From contig NZ_WUBR01000001.1 in assembly GCF_009807005.1 (NCBI RefSeq), forward strand, positions 1 to 64,000: a DNA stretch of 64,000 nt. Direction: 5' to 3'. Numbering within the stretch: the stretch's first letter is position 1; every line of letters starts with the position of its first letter. Of the stretch, positions 45,115 through 53,214 are shown piece by piece. Below the pieces are notes generated by a model that saw nothing but the letters and a program-made list of their open reading frames with translations, searched no databases and was not told the origin of the DNA. The DNA comes from Aurantiacibacter rhizosphaerae (GTDB lineage Bacteria; Pseudomonadota; Alphaproteobacteria; Sphingomonadales; Sphingomonadaceae). A program made the translations under genes and the position numbers.

Positions 45115-46836
45115 CTAGTTCACGACCTGGCGGTTCTCGATCCGGTCGATCTCTCGCACCGGCTCTTGCGTCATGGAGGGATCGGGCGCCAGATCGGACA
45201 GTGCCTCTCCCGGTTTCACCATTTGCAGACGCACCAGTTGCTGGCGGAAATTTGCCATCTCCTGCGCCGAAAGCTGCGCGCGCTGGACGAACTTTACGCT
45301 GGCTGGATCGATCTTCTTGCCATTGCGGTACATTTCGTAATGCAGGTGCGGCCCGGTGGAGAGGCCGGTTGACCCGACATAGCCGATCACCTGCCCGCGC
45401 CGCACGGATTCGCCATTGCGCACGGCGATCCGGCTCATATGCGCATAACCCGTGGACAGGCCGCCGCCGTGGCGAATGCGCACGAAATTGCCGTAGCCGC
45501 CATTGCGGCCGGAGAAATTCACCGTGCCATCGGTGGCGGCATAAATGGGCGTGCCATGACGGGCGCGGAAATCCAGCCCGGAATGCATGCGGCGATAGCC
45601 CAGGATGGGATGGCGACGCATGCCATAGCGGGACGAGATGCTGCCCGGCACAGGCGCGATCAGCCCCTCCTGAACCACACCCTCGCCCGCGGCATCGTAA
45701 AAACGGCCTTCCCGGCCAAAGCGCATCATTTGCTTGCGCGGGCGATCATCGCGGATGATGGCTGCGTAAAGCAGATCGCCCACCTCCACCTCGCCCGTGG
45801 CGGCGCGGCGATAATCCACGATCATGTCGAATTCGTCGCCTGCGGCAATTTCGCGGTCCATATCCAGATCGCCGTTCAGCGTGCGGAGGAATTGCTGCAC
45901 CGCGCTTGGCGGAGCACCGGCAGCGCGGGCGGATCGGTACAGGCTATCCCCCACCGTGGCGCGGATGCGCAGCGGCGTGGTGTCCACCTTGATGGGGCGC
46001 GGGTTCAGCACCAGCTGGCCATTGCGCCGCTCCACCACCAGTTGCAGATCGAAGCGGGCGCGGAAGGACAGTGCATCCACGGGGCGCGGCGCGTCAGGCG
46101 CGATGCGGCGGCCCAGCGTGATATCCACCGGCGTGCCCGAAGCGATTTCATCCAGCGAGACGGCGTTGCCCACCATGCGCGCAATGAGTTGCGCCTCCCC
46201 CGTGCTGACGCCTGCACGGCGCAGCATACGGTCAAAGCCGTCGCCCTGCGCCAGCGTGGCGACAAGATCCACGCTTGGCCGTTCCGGCGCGGCGGCCAGC
46301 GGTTGCACCGCCATGGTTGCGCCCATGCGGCGGCCCGTATCTGCGCCCAGCGCCAGTGGCATGATCATCTGGCTGCGAAATTCATCGCGAACCCTGTCAT
46401 CGATACGCATCGCTGGGGCGGCTTCCACGGTGGAAAATCCCGGCCAGCCGGCAATGGCGACGGCGGAAAGCCCCACCAGCGTGGCAACCCCGCGCAGCCA
46501 TCGCTTAGAACCGATATCGCGGCCAAGATCAGGCGCAAGATCCGCGCGTGAAAGCTTCGCAGACACGGCATTGCGCCAGCTGCCATAGCTTTGGGAGATG
46601 CTGGCAGCCTTGCGTGATCGGCGCTTCGGGCTGGCTTCGCCTTCGTCCAGAACTTGCGAGAGCGTGAGTTCGGTGGGCGCGTGATCGCGCGGCACCGAAG
46701 CCTGCTCCTGCTTGTCATCGTCCGTTGGCAAGGCGCCCTCCTGATTGGCCGCAAGGGTTTGGCTTACACCCCGTGTCGTGGCGCGACTGTAATTGTTCGA
46801 AAGCCTGAAGCAATAAAGTAAATTTCGCTTTAACAT
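45115..46836 (-). CDS. MepM-like M23 peptidoglycan endopeptidase
   Basis: A 573-residue membrane-anchored D,D-endopeptidase. It has a cytoplasmic N terminus of about 115 residues (acidic and Ser-rich), one TM (RGVATLVGLSAVAIAGW), a periplasmic region with an OapA/LysM-like block (LRIRATVGDSLYRSARAAGAPPSAVQQFL) and an intact M23 site (HSGLDFRA, YAHM, HLHYE). It probably makes cuts in crosslinked wall for growth. The ATG at 46836 is chosen because the longer frame would run through the divergent helicase start. hemB follows the stop at a 43-base distance. Confidence 0.88.
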   Translation of the reverse strand: MLKRNLLYCFRLSNNYSRATTRGVSQTLAANQEGALPTDDDKQEQASVPRDHAPTELTLSQVLDEGEASPKRRSRKAASISQSYGSWRNAVSAKLSRADLAPDLGRDIGSKRWLRGVATLVGLSAVAIAGWPGFSTVEAAPAMRIDDRVRDEFRSQMIMPLALGADTGRRMGATMAVQPLAAAPERPSVDLVATLAQGDGFDRMLRRAGVSTGEAQLIARMVGNAVSLDEIASGTPVDITLGRRIAPDAPRPVDALSFRARFDLQLVVERRNGQLVLNPRPIKVDTTPLRIRATVGDSLYRSARAAGAPPSAVQQFLRTLNGDLDMDREIAAGDEFDMIVDYRRAATGEVEVGDLLYAAIIRDDRPRKQMMRFGREGRFYDAAGEGVVQEGLIAPVPGSISSRYGMRRHPILGYRRMHSGLDFRARHGTPIYAATDGTVNFSGRNGGYGNFVRIRHGGGLSTGYAHMSRIAVRNGESVRRGQVIGYVGSTGLSTGPHLHYEMYRNGKKIDPASVKFVQRAQLSAQEMANFRQQLVRLQMVKPGEALSDLAPDPSMTQEPVREIDRIENRQVVN

Positions 46837-46935
46837 CGGCGAACCGCGTCTCGCCAGCGCCGAGTGGAGGTTGCGGGGGTAAGCCGCCCGGTCAGCTTGC
46901 ACAGCAGACGCCAAAGCGCCATGTGATGTAACACT

Positions 46936-49578
46936 GTGAATTCTCTCCGCTCCGACAGCCACATCCGCGCGGTCCTCGGCCCGACGAACACCGGCAAGAC
47001 GCATCTCGCTATCGAGAGGATGTGCGGACATTCATCCGGCACGATAGGTTTTCCGCTGCGACTGCTGGCGCGGGAGGTTTATGATAAGGTGTGCCGCATC
47101 AAGGGCGAAGATGCCTGCGCGCTGATCACGGGGGAGGAGCGGATCGAGCCGCCCAATGCGCGCTATTTCCTGTGCACCGCAGAAGCCATGCCCCGCAACG
47201 GCGGCAACCGGGCATTCGTGGCGCTGGACGAAGCGCAGATCGGCGCGGACAGAGAGCGCGGCCATATCTTTACCGACAGACTGCTGAACGCGCGCGGGCG
47301 GGAGGAGACGATGCTGCTCGGTTCCTCCACGCTGGAGCCGATGGTGCGCAAGCTGGTGCCAGAAGCGCAGATCGAGGAGAGGCCGCGCTTTTCCACCCTC
47401 ACTCACGCGGGCAGTGCCAAGCTTTCCCGCCTGCCGCCGCGCTCTGCCATCGTCGCCTTTTCAATCGAGCAGGTTTACCAGGTGGCAGAACTGCTGCGCC
47501 GGTTTCGCGGGGGTGCAGCGGTTGTTATGGGCGCACTTTCACCGCAAACGCGAAATCGACAGGTGGAATTGTTCCAATCCGGTGAGGTTGATTACATCGT
47601 CGCCACCGATGCGATTGGCATGGGCCTCAATCTGGATGTTCACCACGTGGCCTTTGCTGCCCTCTCCAAATTCGACGGGCTGCGGCAGCGCCGGCTGGTG
47701 CCCGCCGAAATGGCGCAGATCGCCGGGCGCGCCGGGAGGCACCAGACCGATGGCAGCTTCGGCACGCTGTCGGGCAGCAGGCGCGGCGCCCCGCTGGAAT
47801 TGAGCGAGGACGAGATCCACGCCATCGAGAACCACCAGTTCGCGCCTGTCACGCACCTGTTCTGGCGAGAGCCGAACCCCCGCTTCGATACGCTCGATGT
47901 GCTGATCGGCGATCTGGAATCGCGCCCGATGGAAGAAGGCCTGGCTTTGGCGCCGGAAGCCATAGACCTCGCCGTGCTGAAGCGCTTGGCGGAGCAGCCC
48001 GATATCGCCGCAGACGTCAAGACAGCGGGAAATGTCCGCCGGTTCTGGGAAGCATGCCAATTGCCGGATTTCCGCCAGCAGGGCGCGGATGCGCACGCCC
48101 GCTTCGTGGCCCGCCTGTGGAGCGATCTGCGCCATGATTACATCGGCGCGGACTACGTGGCCGCCCGCATTTCAGAGCTGGACAATCCTTCCGGCGATAT
48201 CGACACGCTGCAGGGCCGCCTGTCCGCCATTCGCAGCTGGGCCTATATCTGCCAGAGGCCGGACTGGGTGCTGGCCCGCGATGAAATGGCTGCGCGGGCG
48301 CGCTCTGCCGAAGCGAAATTGTCGGATGCATTGCATCAGAAGCTCACGGAACGTTTCGTAAATCGGCGAACATCGGTATTGATGAAGGGTATGGGAAAGG
48401 ATGCAGGACTTTTGCGCGTTGAATTGAAAGACGATGGCCAGGTTACCGTGGAGGATCAGCCGATCGGCCATCTCGATGGCTTCCGCTTCGTGGTTGATGC
48501 CGATGCCAGCAGCGAAGAGCGCAAGCTGATGCTTGCCGCTGCGGAAAAGCACATGGCCAGCCTGCTGGCGCAAAAGGCGCAGAAGCTGGTCGCGGATGAG
48601 CTGGGCGAACTGCGAATCGAGAACGGGTGCATCCTTCGGGGTGATCAGCCCGTGGCGCAGCTGGAGAAGGGAAAGAGCCCCAGCCGCCCTCGCCTCCTCA
48701 TGGCAAAGGAGCTGGGCCAGCTCGACCCTGCGCATCGCACCCGGCTGGAGGATGCGCTGCAACTCTGGCTGGAAGAACAGCTTGCCCCGCTCGCCCCGCT
48801 CCGCGCGCTGGAAGATGCCGCGACAGATCCCGAGGCCGGCACCGAAGTGCGCGCGCTGCTCCTGACGCTGGCGGATCGCAACGGCACGACCAGGCGCGAA
48901 GATGCAGGCCTTGCCCATGTGCCCAAGGAAAAGCGCCCTTTCCTGCGCCGCCTTGGCGTCACCATCGGATCGCTGGACGTTTTCGTGCCAGCCTTGCTGA
49001 AGCCCGCCCCGCGCCAGCTTCTCAAACGTCTGGGCATCGATAACCGCCCGGTTAGAGACGCGATGGAAGCCGTGCATGATGGTGAAAACCAGCTTGCCGC
49101 AGGGTATCGCCGCGCTGGCAAGCAGGCCATTCGTATCGACATGGCGGAAAAGCTGTTCCGCGCCGCGCATGAAAGCCGCGCCAAGGCTCCACAGAGTAAG
49201 GATGCACGCGGGTTCCGCGTCGATAGCGCGCTGGCAACCAGCATGGGTCTGCTACCCGAAAGTTTCCGCAGCCTGATGCGCGATGCGGGCTTCCGCCCGG
49301 GCCAGCCGGTGGAACTGGCTGAGGGTGCACTCGGGCCGCCGCAGCCCGTTGCCTGGACCTGGCGTGCCCCGCGCAAGGACTTCGCACCCAGGAAAACAGA
49401 TCGTGGCCCGCGCAAGCCCCGTAAAGATTTCAAGGGCAAAGATTTCAAGGGCAAGGATTTTAAGGGCAAGGGTGGCAGAAATGCAAACCCGTCCGAGCCC
49501 GTACCAGCCCGGCGCGAGCCAAAGGGCGATGGCGGGCAAGCATTCGCAGGGCTTGCGGACCTGCTTAAAAAGGGCTGA
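46936..49578 (+). CDS. SUV3-like DEAD/DEXH-box RNA helicase
   Basis: An 880-residue helicase related to mitochondrial SUV3, which in alphaproteobacteria is thought to act in RNA turnover. Walker A is GPTNTGKTH near the start, with GFPLRLLAREVYDK, the DEAQ box, and helicase C motifs VATDAIGMGLNLD and QIAGRAGRH. The second half is the alphaproteobacterial extension, ending in a Lys-rich tail with three KDFKG repeats. The start is GTG at 46936; the P-loop follows 15 residues later. An S4 protein gene overlaps its stop. Confidence 0.93.
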   Translation: MNSLRSDSHIRAVLGPTNTGKTHLAIERMCGHSSGTIGFPLRLLAREVYDKVCRIKGEDACALITGEERIEPPNARYFLCTAEAMPRNGGNRAFVALDEAQIGADRERGHIFTDRLLNARGREETMLLGSSTLEPMVRKLVPEAQIEERPRFSTLTHAGSAKLSRLPPRSAIVAFSIEQVYQVAELLRRFRGGAAVVMGALSPQTRNRQVELFQSGEVDYIVATDAIGMGLNLDVHHVAFAALSKFDGLRQRRLVPAEMAQIAGRAGRHQTDGSFGTLSGSRRGAPLELSEDEIHAIENHQFAPVTHLFWREPNPRFDTLDVLIGDLESRPMEEGLALAPEAIDLAVLKRLAEQPDIAADVKTAGNVRRFWEACQLPDFRQQGADAHARFVARLWSDLRHDYIGADYVAARISELDNPSGDIDTLQGRLSAIRSWAYICQRPDWVLARDEMAARARSAEAKLSDALHQKLTERFVNRRTSVLMKGMGKDAGLLRVELKDDGQVTVEDQPIGHLDGFRFVVDADASSEERKLMLAAAEKHMASLLAQKAQKLVADELGELRIENGCILRGDQPVAQLEKGKSPSRPRLLMAKELGQLDPAHRTRLEDALQLWLEEQLAPLAPLRALEDAATDPEAGTEVRALLLTLADRNGTTRREDAGLAHVPKEKRPFLRRLGVTIGSLDVFVPALLKPAPRQLLKRLGIDNRPVRDAMEAVHDGENQLAAGYRRAGKQAIRIDMAEKLFRAAHESRAKAPQSKDARGFRVDSALATSMGLLPESFRSLMRDAGFRPGQPVELAEGALGPPQPVAWTWRAPRKDFAPRKTDRGPRKPRKDFKGKDFKGKDFKGKGGRNANPSEPVPARREPKGDGGQAFAGLADLLKKG
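49423..49467. repeat. 15-bp tandem repeat in the helicase tail
   Basis: Two identical copies of AAAGATTTCAAGGGC and a third with two changes encode KDFKG three times, followed by a partial GKG. The repeat is in frame, so unit gain or loss would only change the length of the basic tail, which may bind RNA. Confidence 0.9.
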
Positions 49579-49901
49579 TGCGGCTCGATCTGCTCCTCGT
49601 GCGGCTACGCTTTGCCAAAAGCCGCACGATTGCCCAGCGCTGGATCGCGGACGCGCACATGCGCTGCAACGGGCAGCGCGTAACCCGTGCCGATCGCGGC
49701 ATGACAGTCGGCGATGTGCTGACCCTGCCGATCGGACGCGGGGTTCGCGTTATCGCGCTGGAGAGCCTTCCGGAACGGCGCGGCCCGGCAAAAGAGGCCC
49801 GCACACACTATCGGGAGCTTGACGCTAGACCGTCTATCGCCATAGCAGGGGCCGAATCGCGGCCACGCATGGCCGAGCATGAAGGACGAACGAACCAATG
49901 A
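49578..49901 (+). CDS. S4 domain RNA-binding protein (Hsp15-like)
   Basis: A 107-residue protein. The S4 fold is [23 protein letters not shown] ... [24 protein letters not shown], followed by a basic tail. Hsp15-type proteins bind stalled 50S subunits carrying nascent chains. Its ATG overlaps the helicase stop as TGATG, and its own stop overlaps fdxA as ATGA, so helicase, S4 protein and ferredoxin are coupled. Confidence 0.9.
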   Translation: MRLDLLLVRLRFAKSRTIAQRWIADAHMRCNGQRVTRADRGMTVGDVLTLPIGRGVRVIALESLPERRGPAKEARTHYRELDARPSIAIAGAESRPRMAEHEGRTNQ

Positions 49902-50236
49902 CCTATGTCGTCACCGACGCCTGCATCAAATGCAAGTACACAGACTGCGTTGAAGTCTGCCCGGTGGATTGCTTTTACGAAGGCGACAACATGCTCGTCA
50001 TCAACCCGTCCGAATGCATCGATTGCGGTGTGTGCGAACCCGAATGCCCGGCAGAGGCGATTCTGCCGGATACCGAAGGCGGCATCGAGAAATGGCTGGA
50101 GATCAACACGAAGTTCTCCGCCGAATGGCCGAACATCACCGAAAAGAAGGACCCGCCCGCCGATGCTGATGAGCATAAGGGCGAAGAGGGCAAGTTCGAG
50201 AAATTCTTCTCCGAGGAGCCGGGCGAAGGCGATTGA
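49898..50236 (+). CDS. fdxA: Seven-iron ferredoxin FdxA
   Basis: A 112-residue soluble electron carrier with [3Fe-4S] and [4Fe-4S] clusters. The cysteines are in [19 protein letters not shown] and [13 protein letters not shown], in the FdxA arrangement. The acidic tail ([21 protein letters not shown], then [14 protein letters not shown]) is typical of the alphaproteobacterial form. It is translationally coupled to the S4 protein. Confidence 0.96.
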   Translation: MTYVVTDACIKCKYTDCVEVCPVDCFYEGDNMLVINPSECIDCGVCEPECPAEAILPDTEGGIEKWLEINTKFSAEWPNITEKKDPPADADEHKGEEGKFEKFFSEEPGEGD

Positions 50237-50282
50237 GTTCTGTCGGCTTTGAACCAATCGCCGCTGTTTGCGTTGGCGGGTA

Positions 50283-51107
50283 ATGGGCATTCTCGATAAA
50301 CTGAATCGCGCTTGGGCCGCTTCCGCCAAGGACAATATCTCCATCCTCGCGGCGGGCGTTGCCTATTACGCCTTTCTTGCCATGGTGCCATTGCTGGCGG
50401 CCATCGTGCTCACCTATGGGCTGGTGGCCGATCCGGCATCGGTTGCGCAGGACATCAGGTCGCTTGCATCCAGCCTGCCGCAATCTGCAGCCGAGCTTAT
50501 CGGCGGGCAGCTGAAATCGATGGTCCAGACCTCCGGCACCGCCAAGGGACTTGGTCTGCTGCTGGCAATTGCCCTGGCCCTGTTCGGTGCGCGCAATGGT
50601 GCAGGCGCGGTGATCACGGCAATTTCCTTGGCTTTCAACGATACGCAGAGCCGCGGATTTCTGCGGGCGAACCTGCTGGCACTTGCCATTACGGTGGGCG
50701 CAATTGTGGGTATGGGGTTGGTGGCCGTGGCCCTGACGGCGACGGCGGCGATCACCGATCTGATCCCCAGCCTGTCTGGCGCTGGCAAGATATTGGGGCA
50801 GATTGCCACGCACGTCGTTCTCGCCGGGCTTGGCGCAGTTGGGGCAGCCGCCCTTTATCGTAAAGTTCCGAACGACATTACGCCCACCTATCGCGATGTC
50901 CTGCCCGGCGCGCTGGTGGCCAGTGCCGGCCTTGTGCTGCTGACGCTGGCATTCGGCTTCTACGTTGCCAATTTCGGCAGCTACAACGCGACGTACGGAT
51001 CGCTTGGCGCGGTGATCGTGCTGCTGACCTGGCTGTATCTATCGGCCTATGTCCTTCTGTTCGGCGCTGAAATTGCTGCGGTCACCACGCAATCCCGGTC
51101 CGACTGA
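50283..51107 (+). CDS. YihY/BrkB family membrane protein, second copy
   Basis: A 274-residue, six-TM protein. It shares the family elements ISILAAGVAYYAFLAMVPLLAA, LFGARNGAGAVITAISLAFND, LYRKVPNDITPTYRDVLPGAL and YGSLGAVIVLLTWLYLSAYVLLFGAEIAAV with the protein at 15354, but is shorter at both ends. The ATG at 50283 is 46 bases after fdxA. The function of the family is unsettled. Confidence 0.88.
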   Translation: MGILDKLNRAWAASAKDNISILAAGVAYYAFLAMVPLLAAIVLTYGLVADPASVAQDIRSLASSLPQSAAELIGGQLKSMVQTSGTAKGLGLLLAIALALFGARNGAGAVITAISLAFNDTQSRGFLRANLLALAITVGAIVGMGLVAVALTATAAITDLIPSLSGAGKILGQIATHVVLAGLGAVGAAALYRKVPNDITPTYRDVLPGALVASAGLVLLTLAFGFYVANFGSYNATYGSLGAVIVLLTWLYLSAYVLLFGAEIAAVTTQSRSD

Positions 51108-51126
51108 AGGCAGCAAAGCCCAAGTG

Positions 51127-51168
51127 AATTGCAAGACTCGCAATTGACCAGAGAATGTGCTATATAAT
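51127..51168 (+). promoter_or_regulatory. carD promoter region with overlapping inverted repeat
   Basis: A consensus TATAAT stands at 51163-51168, with a TTGACC at 51144-51149 only 13 bases upstream, shorter than the usual 16-18. The TTGACC overlaps the right arm of an inverted repeat AATTGC-N7-GCAATT (51127-51145). This would leave a leader of about 145 bases before carD. The hexamers are my reading, not mapped. Confidence 0.4.
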
Positions 51169-51320
51169 CCGCCAACTGCACGATCTTCACGGATCGGCAG
51201 GCGGATAGGAAGGCAGGTCTCCGCTTTTAGCTACAGGAACGGCACTCAACAAACGTCGCGAGAATTTGCGGCGCAGAGAGAGCTTTTCAGCTGCGGAACC
51301 TCCTTAAGAAAGGAATGTCC

Positions 51321-51854
51321 ATGGCCGCGAATGCGACCGCCTTTGAAGTTGGCGATTACGTTGTTTACCCAAAGCACGGCGTTGGCCGTGTGATCGAACT
51401 GCAGAATGAAGAAATTGCCGGGATGCAGCTCGAACTTTACGTGCTCCGGTTCGAAAAAGAACGCATGACCCTGCGCGTGCCGACCAACAAGGTCGAAAGC
51501 ATCGGCATGCGCAAGCTTTCCAGCGACAAGACGCTGAAGGAAGCGATGGAAACGCTGAAGGGCAAGCCCAAGGTCAAGCGTACCATGTGGAGCCGCCGCG
51601 CCCAGGAATATGAAGCGAAGATCAATTCGGGCGACCTGGTATCCATCGCCGAAGTGACGCGCGACCTGTTCCGCCCGGAAGACCAGCCGGAGCAGAGCTA
51701 TTCGGAGCGGCAGATTTTCGAGGCAGCATCCTCTCGCCTTGCGCGCGAACTGGCGGCGATGGAGAAAACCGATGAGCCGACCGCGCTCACCAAGATTCTC
51801 GACGTGCTGAAAGAGCATGCGCCGCAATATTACGAGAACACCGAAGACGCCTGA
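51321..51854 (+). CDS. carD: CarD family transcriptional regulator (CdnL)
   Basis: CarD/CdnL binds the RNA polymerase beta subunit and stabilises open complexes, chiefly at rRNA and growth promoters. The 177-residue protein has the Tudor-like RNAP-binding domain (FEVGDYVVYPKHGVGRVIEL, LELYVLRFEKERMTLRVPTNK) and the helical DNA-binding domain with the conserved Trp segment TMWSRRAQEYEAKINSGDL. The second ATG (51321) is chosen because AAGGA lies six bases away. It abuts the first ATG (51315). A terminator follows. Confidence 0.96.
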   Translation: MAANATAFEVGDYVVYPKHGVGRVIELQNEEIAGMQLELYVLRFEKERMTLRVPTNKVESIGMRKLSSDKTLKEAMETLKGKPKVKRTMWSRRAQEYEAKINSGDLVSIAEVTRDLFRPEDQPEQSYSERQIFEAASSRLARELAAMEKTDEPTALTKILDVLKEHAPQYYENTEDA

Positions 51855-51887
51855 TTCCTGTCGCAAGACGGGTTGGTGACTGAAAAG

Positions 51888-51924
51888 GGGCCGTTCGCAT
51901 TGCGCGAGCGGCCCGTTTCTCTTT
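51888..51924 (+). terminator. Rho-independent terminator of carD
   Basis: An 11-bp stem with one G-U wobble (51888-51898 and 51904-51914) and a 5-base loop is followed by GTTTCTCTTT. It lies 33 bases after the carD stop. Confidence 0.88.
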
Positions 51925-52038
51925 GCCTCACCGCATGCCCTCAGTCTGCCAACGGAGAAGCCGGCTCGACCAGCGGCTTTGCGAAAATACCCGCATCAGT
52001 GTATTGTTCGGGTAACACGCAAAGGACAGGAGTGGGGA

Positions 52039-52779
52039 ATGGGTTTCGAGACTTTCTTCAGCAAGGCGGCCACTTTGACAGCGCTGGCGGCGGCAACCGT
52101 GTTGGGTGGCTGCGATAATCTGGACGTGGATATCGATACCGACGGCGTGCCGCTGGCGGAGCTTGATATGAGCGGCGGTGCACCATCCGGCGTGGTGCTG
52201 GCCGGTTCCGACACGGTAATGATCACCACCGGGGACGAATTCGACATTGACGTGGAGGGCACTTCGGGGGCGCGTGACAGGATGCGTTTTTCATTCAAGG
52301 ACGATGCGCTGGTGATCCATCGGGAGAACGGTGACTGGAGCAGCGACGATGGCACGGCCACCGTAAACATCACCATGCCCGCGCCTGAAACGCTGGTGAT
52401 GGCCGGATCGGGCACGATGAACACCGATGGCATGGCCGAAAAAGCGGAAATCGTCATCGCCGGTTCCGGCACGGTTACCGCCGCCAGCATTGCTGCGACG
52501 AAGATGGAGGTGACAGTGGGGGGCAGCGGCACGCTCAGTGCGTCAGGCACCACGCGGGATCTCGAGTTGAACATGGCCGGCAGCGGCAAGGCGGATATGG
52601 CGGGCCTTCAGGTTGACGATGCGGAGGTCACCATCGCCGGTTCGGGAAACGCTGAATTCGCGTCGGACGGGAAAGTTCACGCCAATCTGGCAGGCTCCGG
52701 CACGGTGCGCGTGCGTGGATCGGCGACGTGTGAACGCAAAAGTATCGGTTCAGGAGAACTTATTTGCGAAGATGGATAG
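52039..52779 (+). CDS. Lipoprotein with DUF2807 (head GIN) beta-helix domain
   Basis: A 246-residue protein with a lipobox (LAAATVLGGC), so it is probably an outer- or inner-membrane lipoprotein. The body is built of repeated short beta strands with AGSGT/AGSG turns (VMAGSGTMN, VIAGSGTVT, VGGSGTLS, NMAGSGKAD, IAGSGNAE, LAGSGTVR), the DUF2807 pattern. The family may bind surfaces, but the function is unknown. AGGAGTGGGGA precedes the ATG at 52039. Confidence 0.87.
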   Translation: MGFETFFSKAATLTALAAATVLGGCDNLDVDIDTDGVPLAELDMSGGAPSGVVLAGSDTVMITTGDEFDIDVEGTSGARDRMRFSFKDDALVIHRENGDWSSDDGTATVNITMPAPETLVMAGSGTMNTDGMAEKAEIVIAGSGTVTAASIAATKMEVTVGGSGTLSASGTTRDLELNMAGSGKADMAGLQVDDAEVTIAGSGNAEFASDGKVHANLAGSGTVRVRGSATCERKSIGSGELICEDG

Positions 52780-52817
52780 GCGGACCTCCACTCCGACGTA
52801 TCCTGGGGCGGCCAGCC

Positions 52818-52864
52818 GCAATACGTATTGCAAACAGTCATTTGCCCATCCATGATGGACAAAT
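52818..52864. promoter_or_regulatory. Perfect palindrome and hairpin between the two lipoprotein genes
   Basis: GCAATACGTATTGC (52818-52831) is a perfect 14-bp palindrome. It is followed by an 11-bp inverted repeat with one mismatch (ATTTGCCCATC at 52840-52850, GATGGACAAAT at 52854-52864). No T tract follows the hairpin, so it is not a typical terminator. It could be an operator plus a leader structure ahead of the small lipoprotein at 52885. Confidence 0.5.
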
Positions 52865-52884
52865 CTCCTGTAGCGGATCCGCAA

Positions 52885-53214
52885 ATGACGAAATCTTCGC
52901 TGACTCTTGCCATTATGGCAGCGCTGACATTGAGTGGCTGCGTAGCAAAGACAGCCTTCGACATTGCGACTGCGCCTGTTCGGGCCGGAGCCAAAGTGGC
53001 CGATTGGGCCACCACCAGCCAAGATGAAGCCGATCGCGCGCGCGGCCGGGAAATTCGCCGCCGGGAAGAGCGGTTGGGTGAATTGACCGAAGACCTTGAT
53101 AAACTCGAGGACGACTGCTTGGCCGGAAACGATCGCGCCTGCCGTGATGCCGTGGCCACCCGGCAGGAGATCGAGGCGCTGCTGCCTTCCGTACCGGTAG
53201 AGCCCGAACCCTAG
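52885..53214 (+). CDS. Small hypothetical lipoprotein
   Basis: A 109-residue protein with a short signal peptide and lipobox (AIMAALTLSGC), then an amphipathic helical region rich in Arg and Glu (RARGREIRRREERLGELTEDLDKLEDDCL) and a second short helix. I do not recognise a family. The start at 52885 is taken because the signal peptide begins there; there is no clear Shine-Dalgarno. Its stop overlaps the convergent sua5 stop at CTAG. Confidence 0.72.
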   Translation: MTKSSLTLAIMAALTLSGCVAKTAFDIATAPVRAGAKVADWATTSQDEADRARGREIRRREERLGELTEDLDKLEDDCLAGNDRACRDAVATRQEIEALLPSVPVEPEP

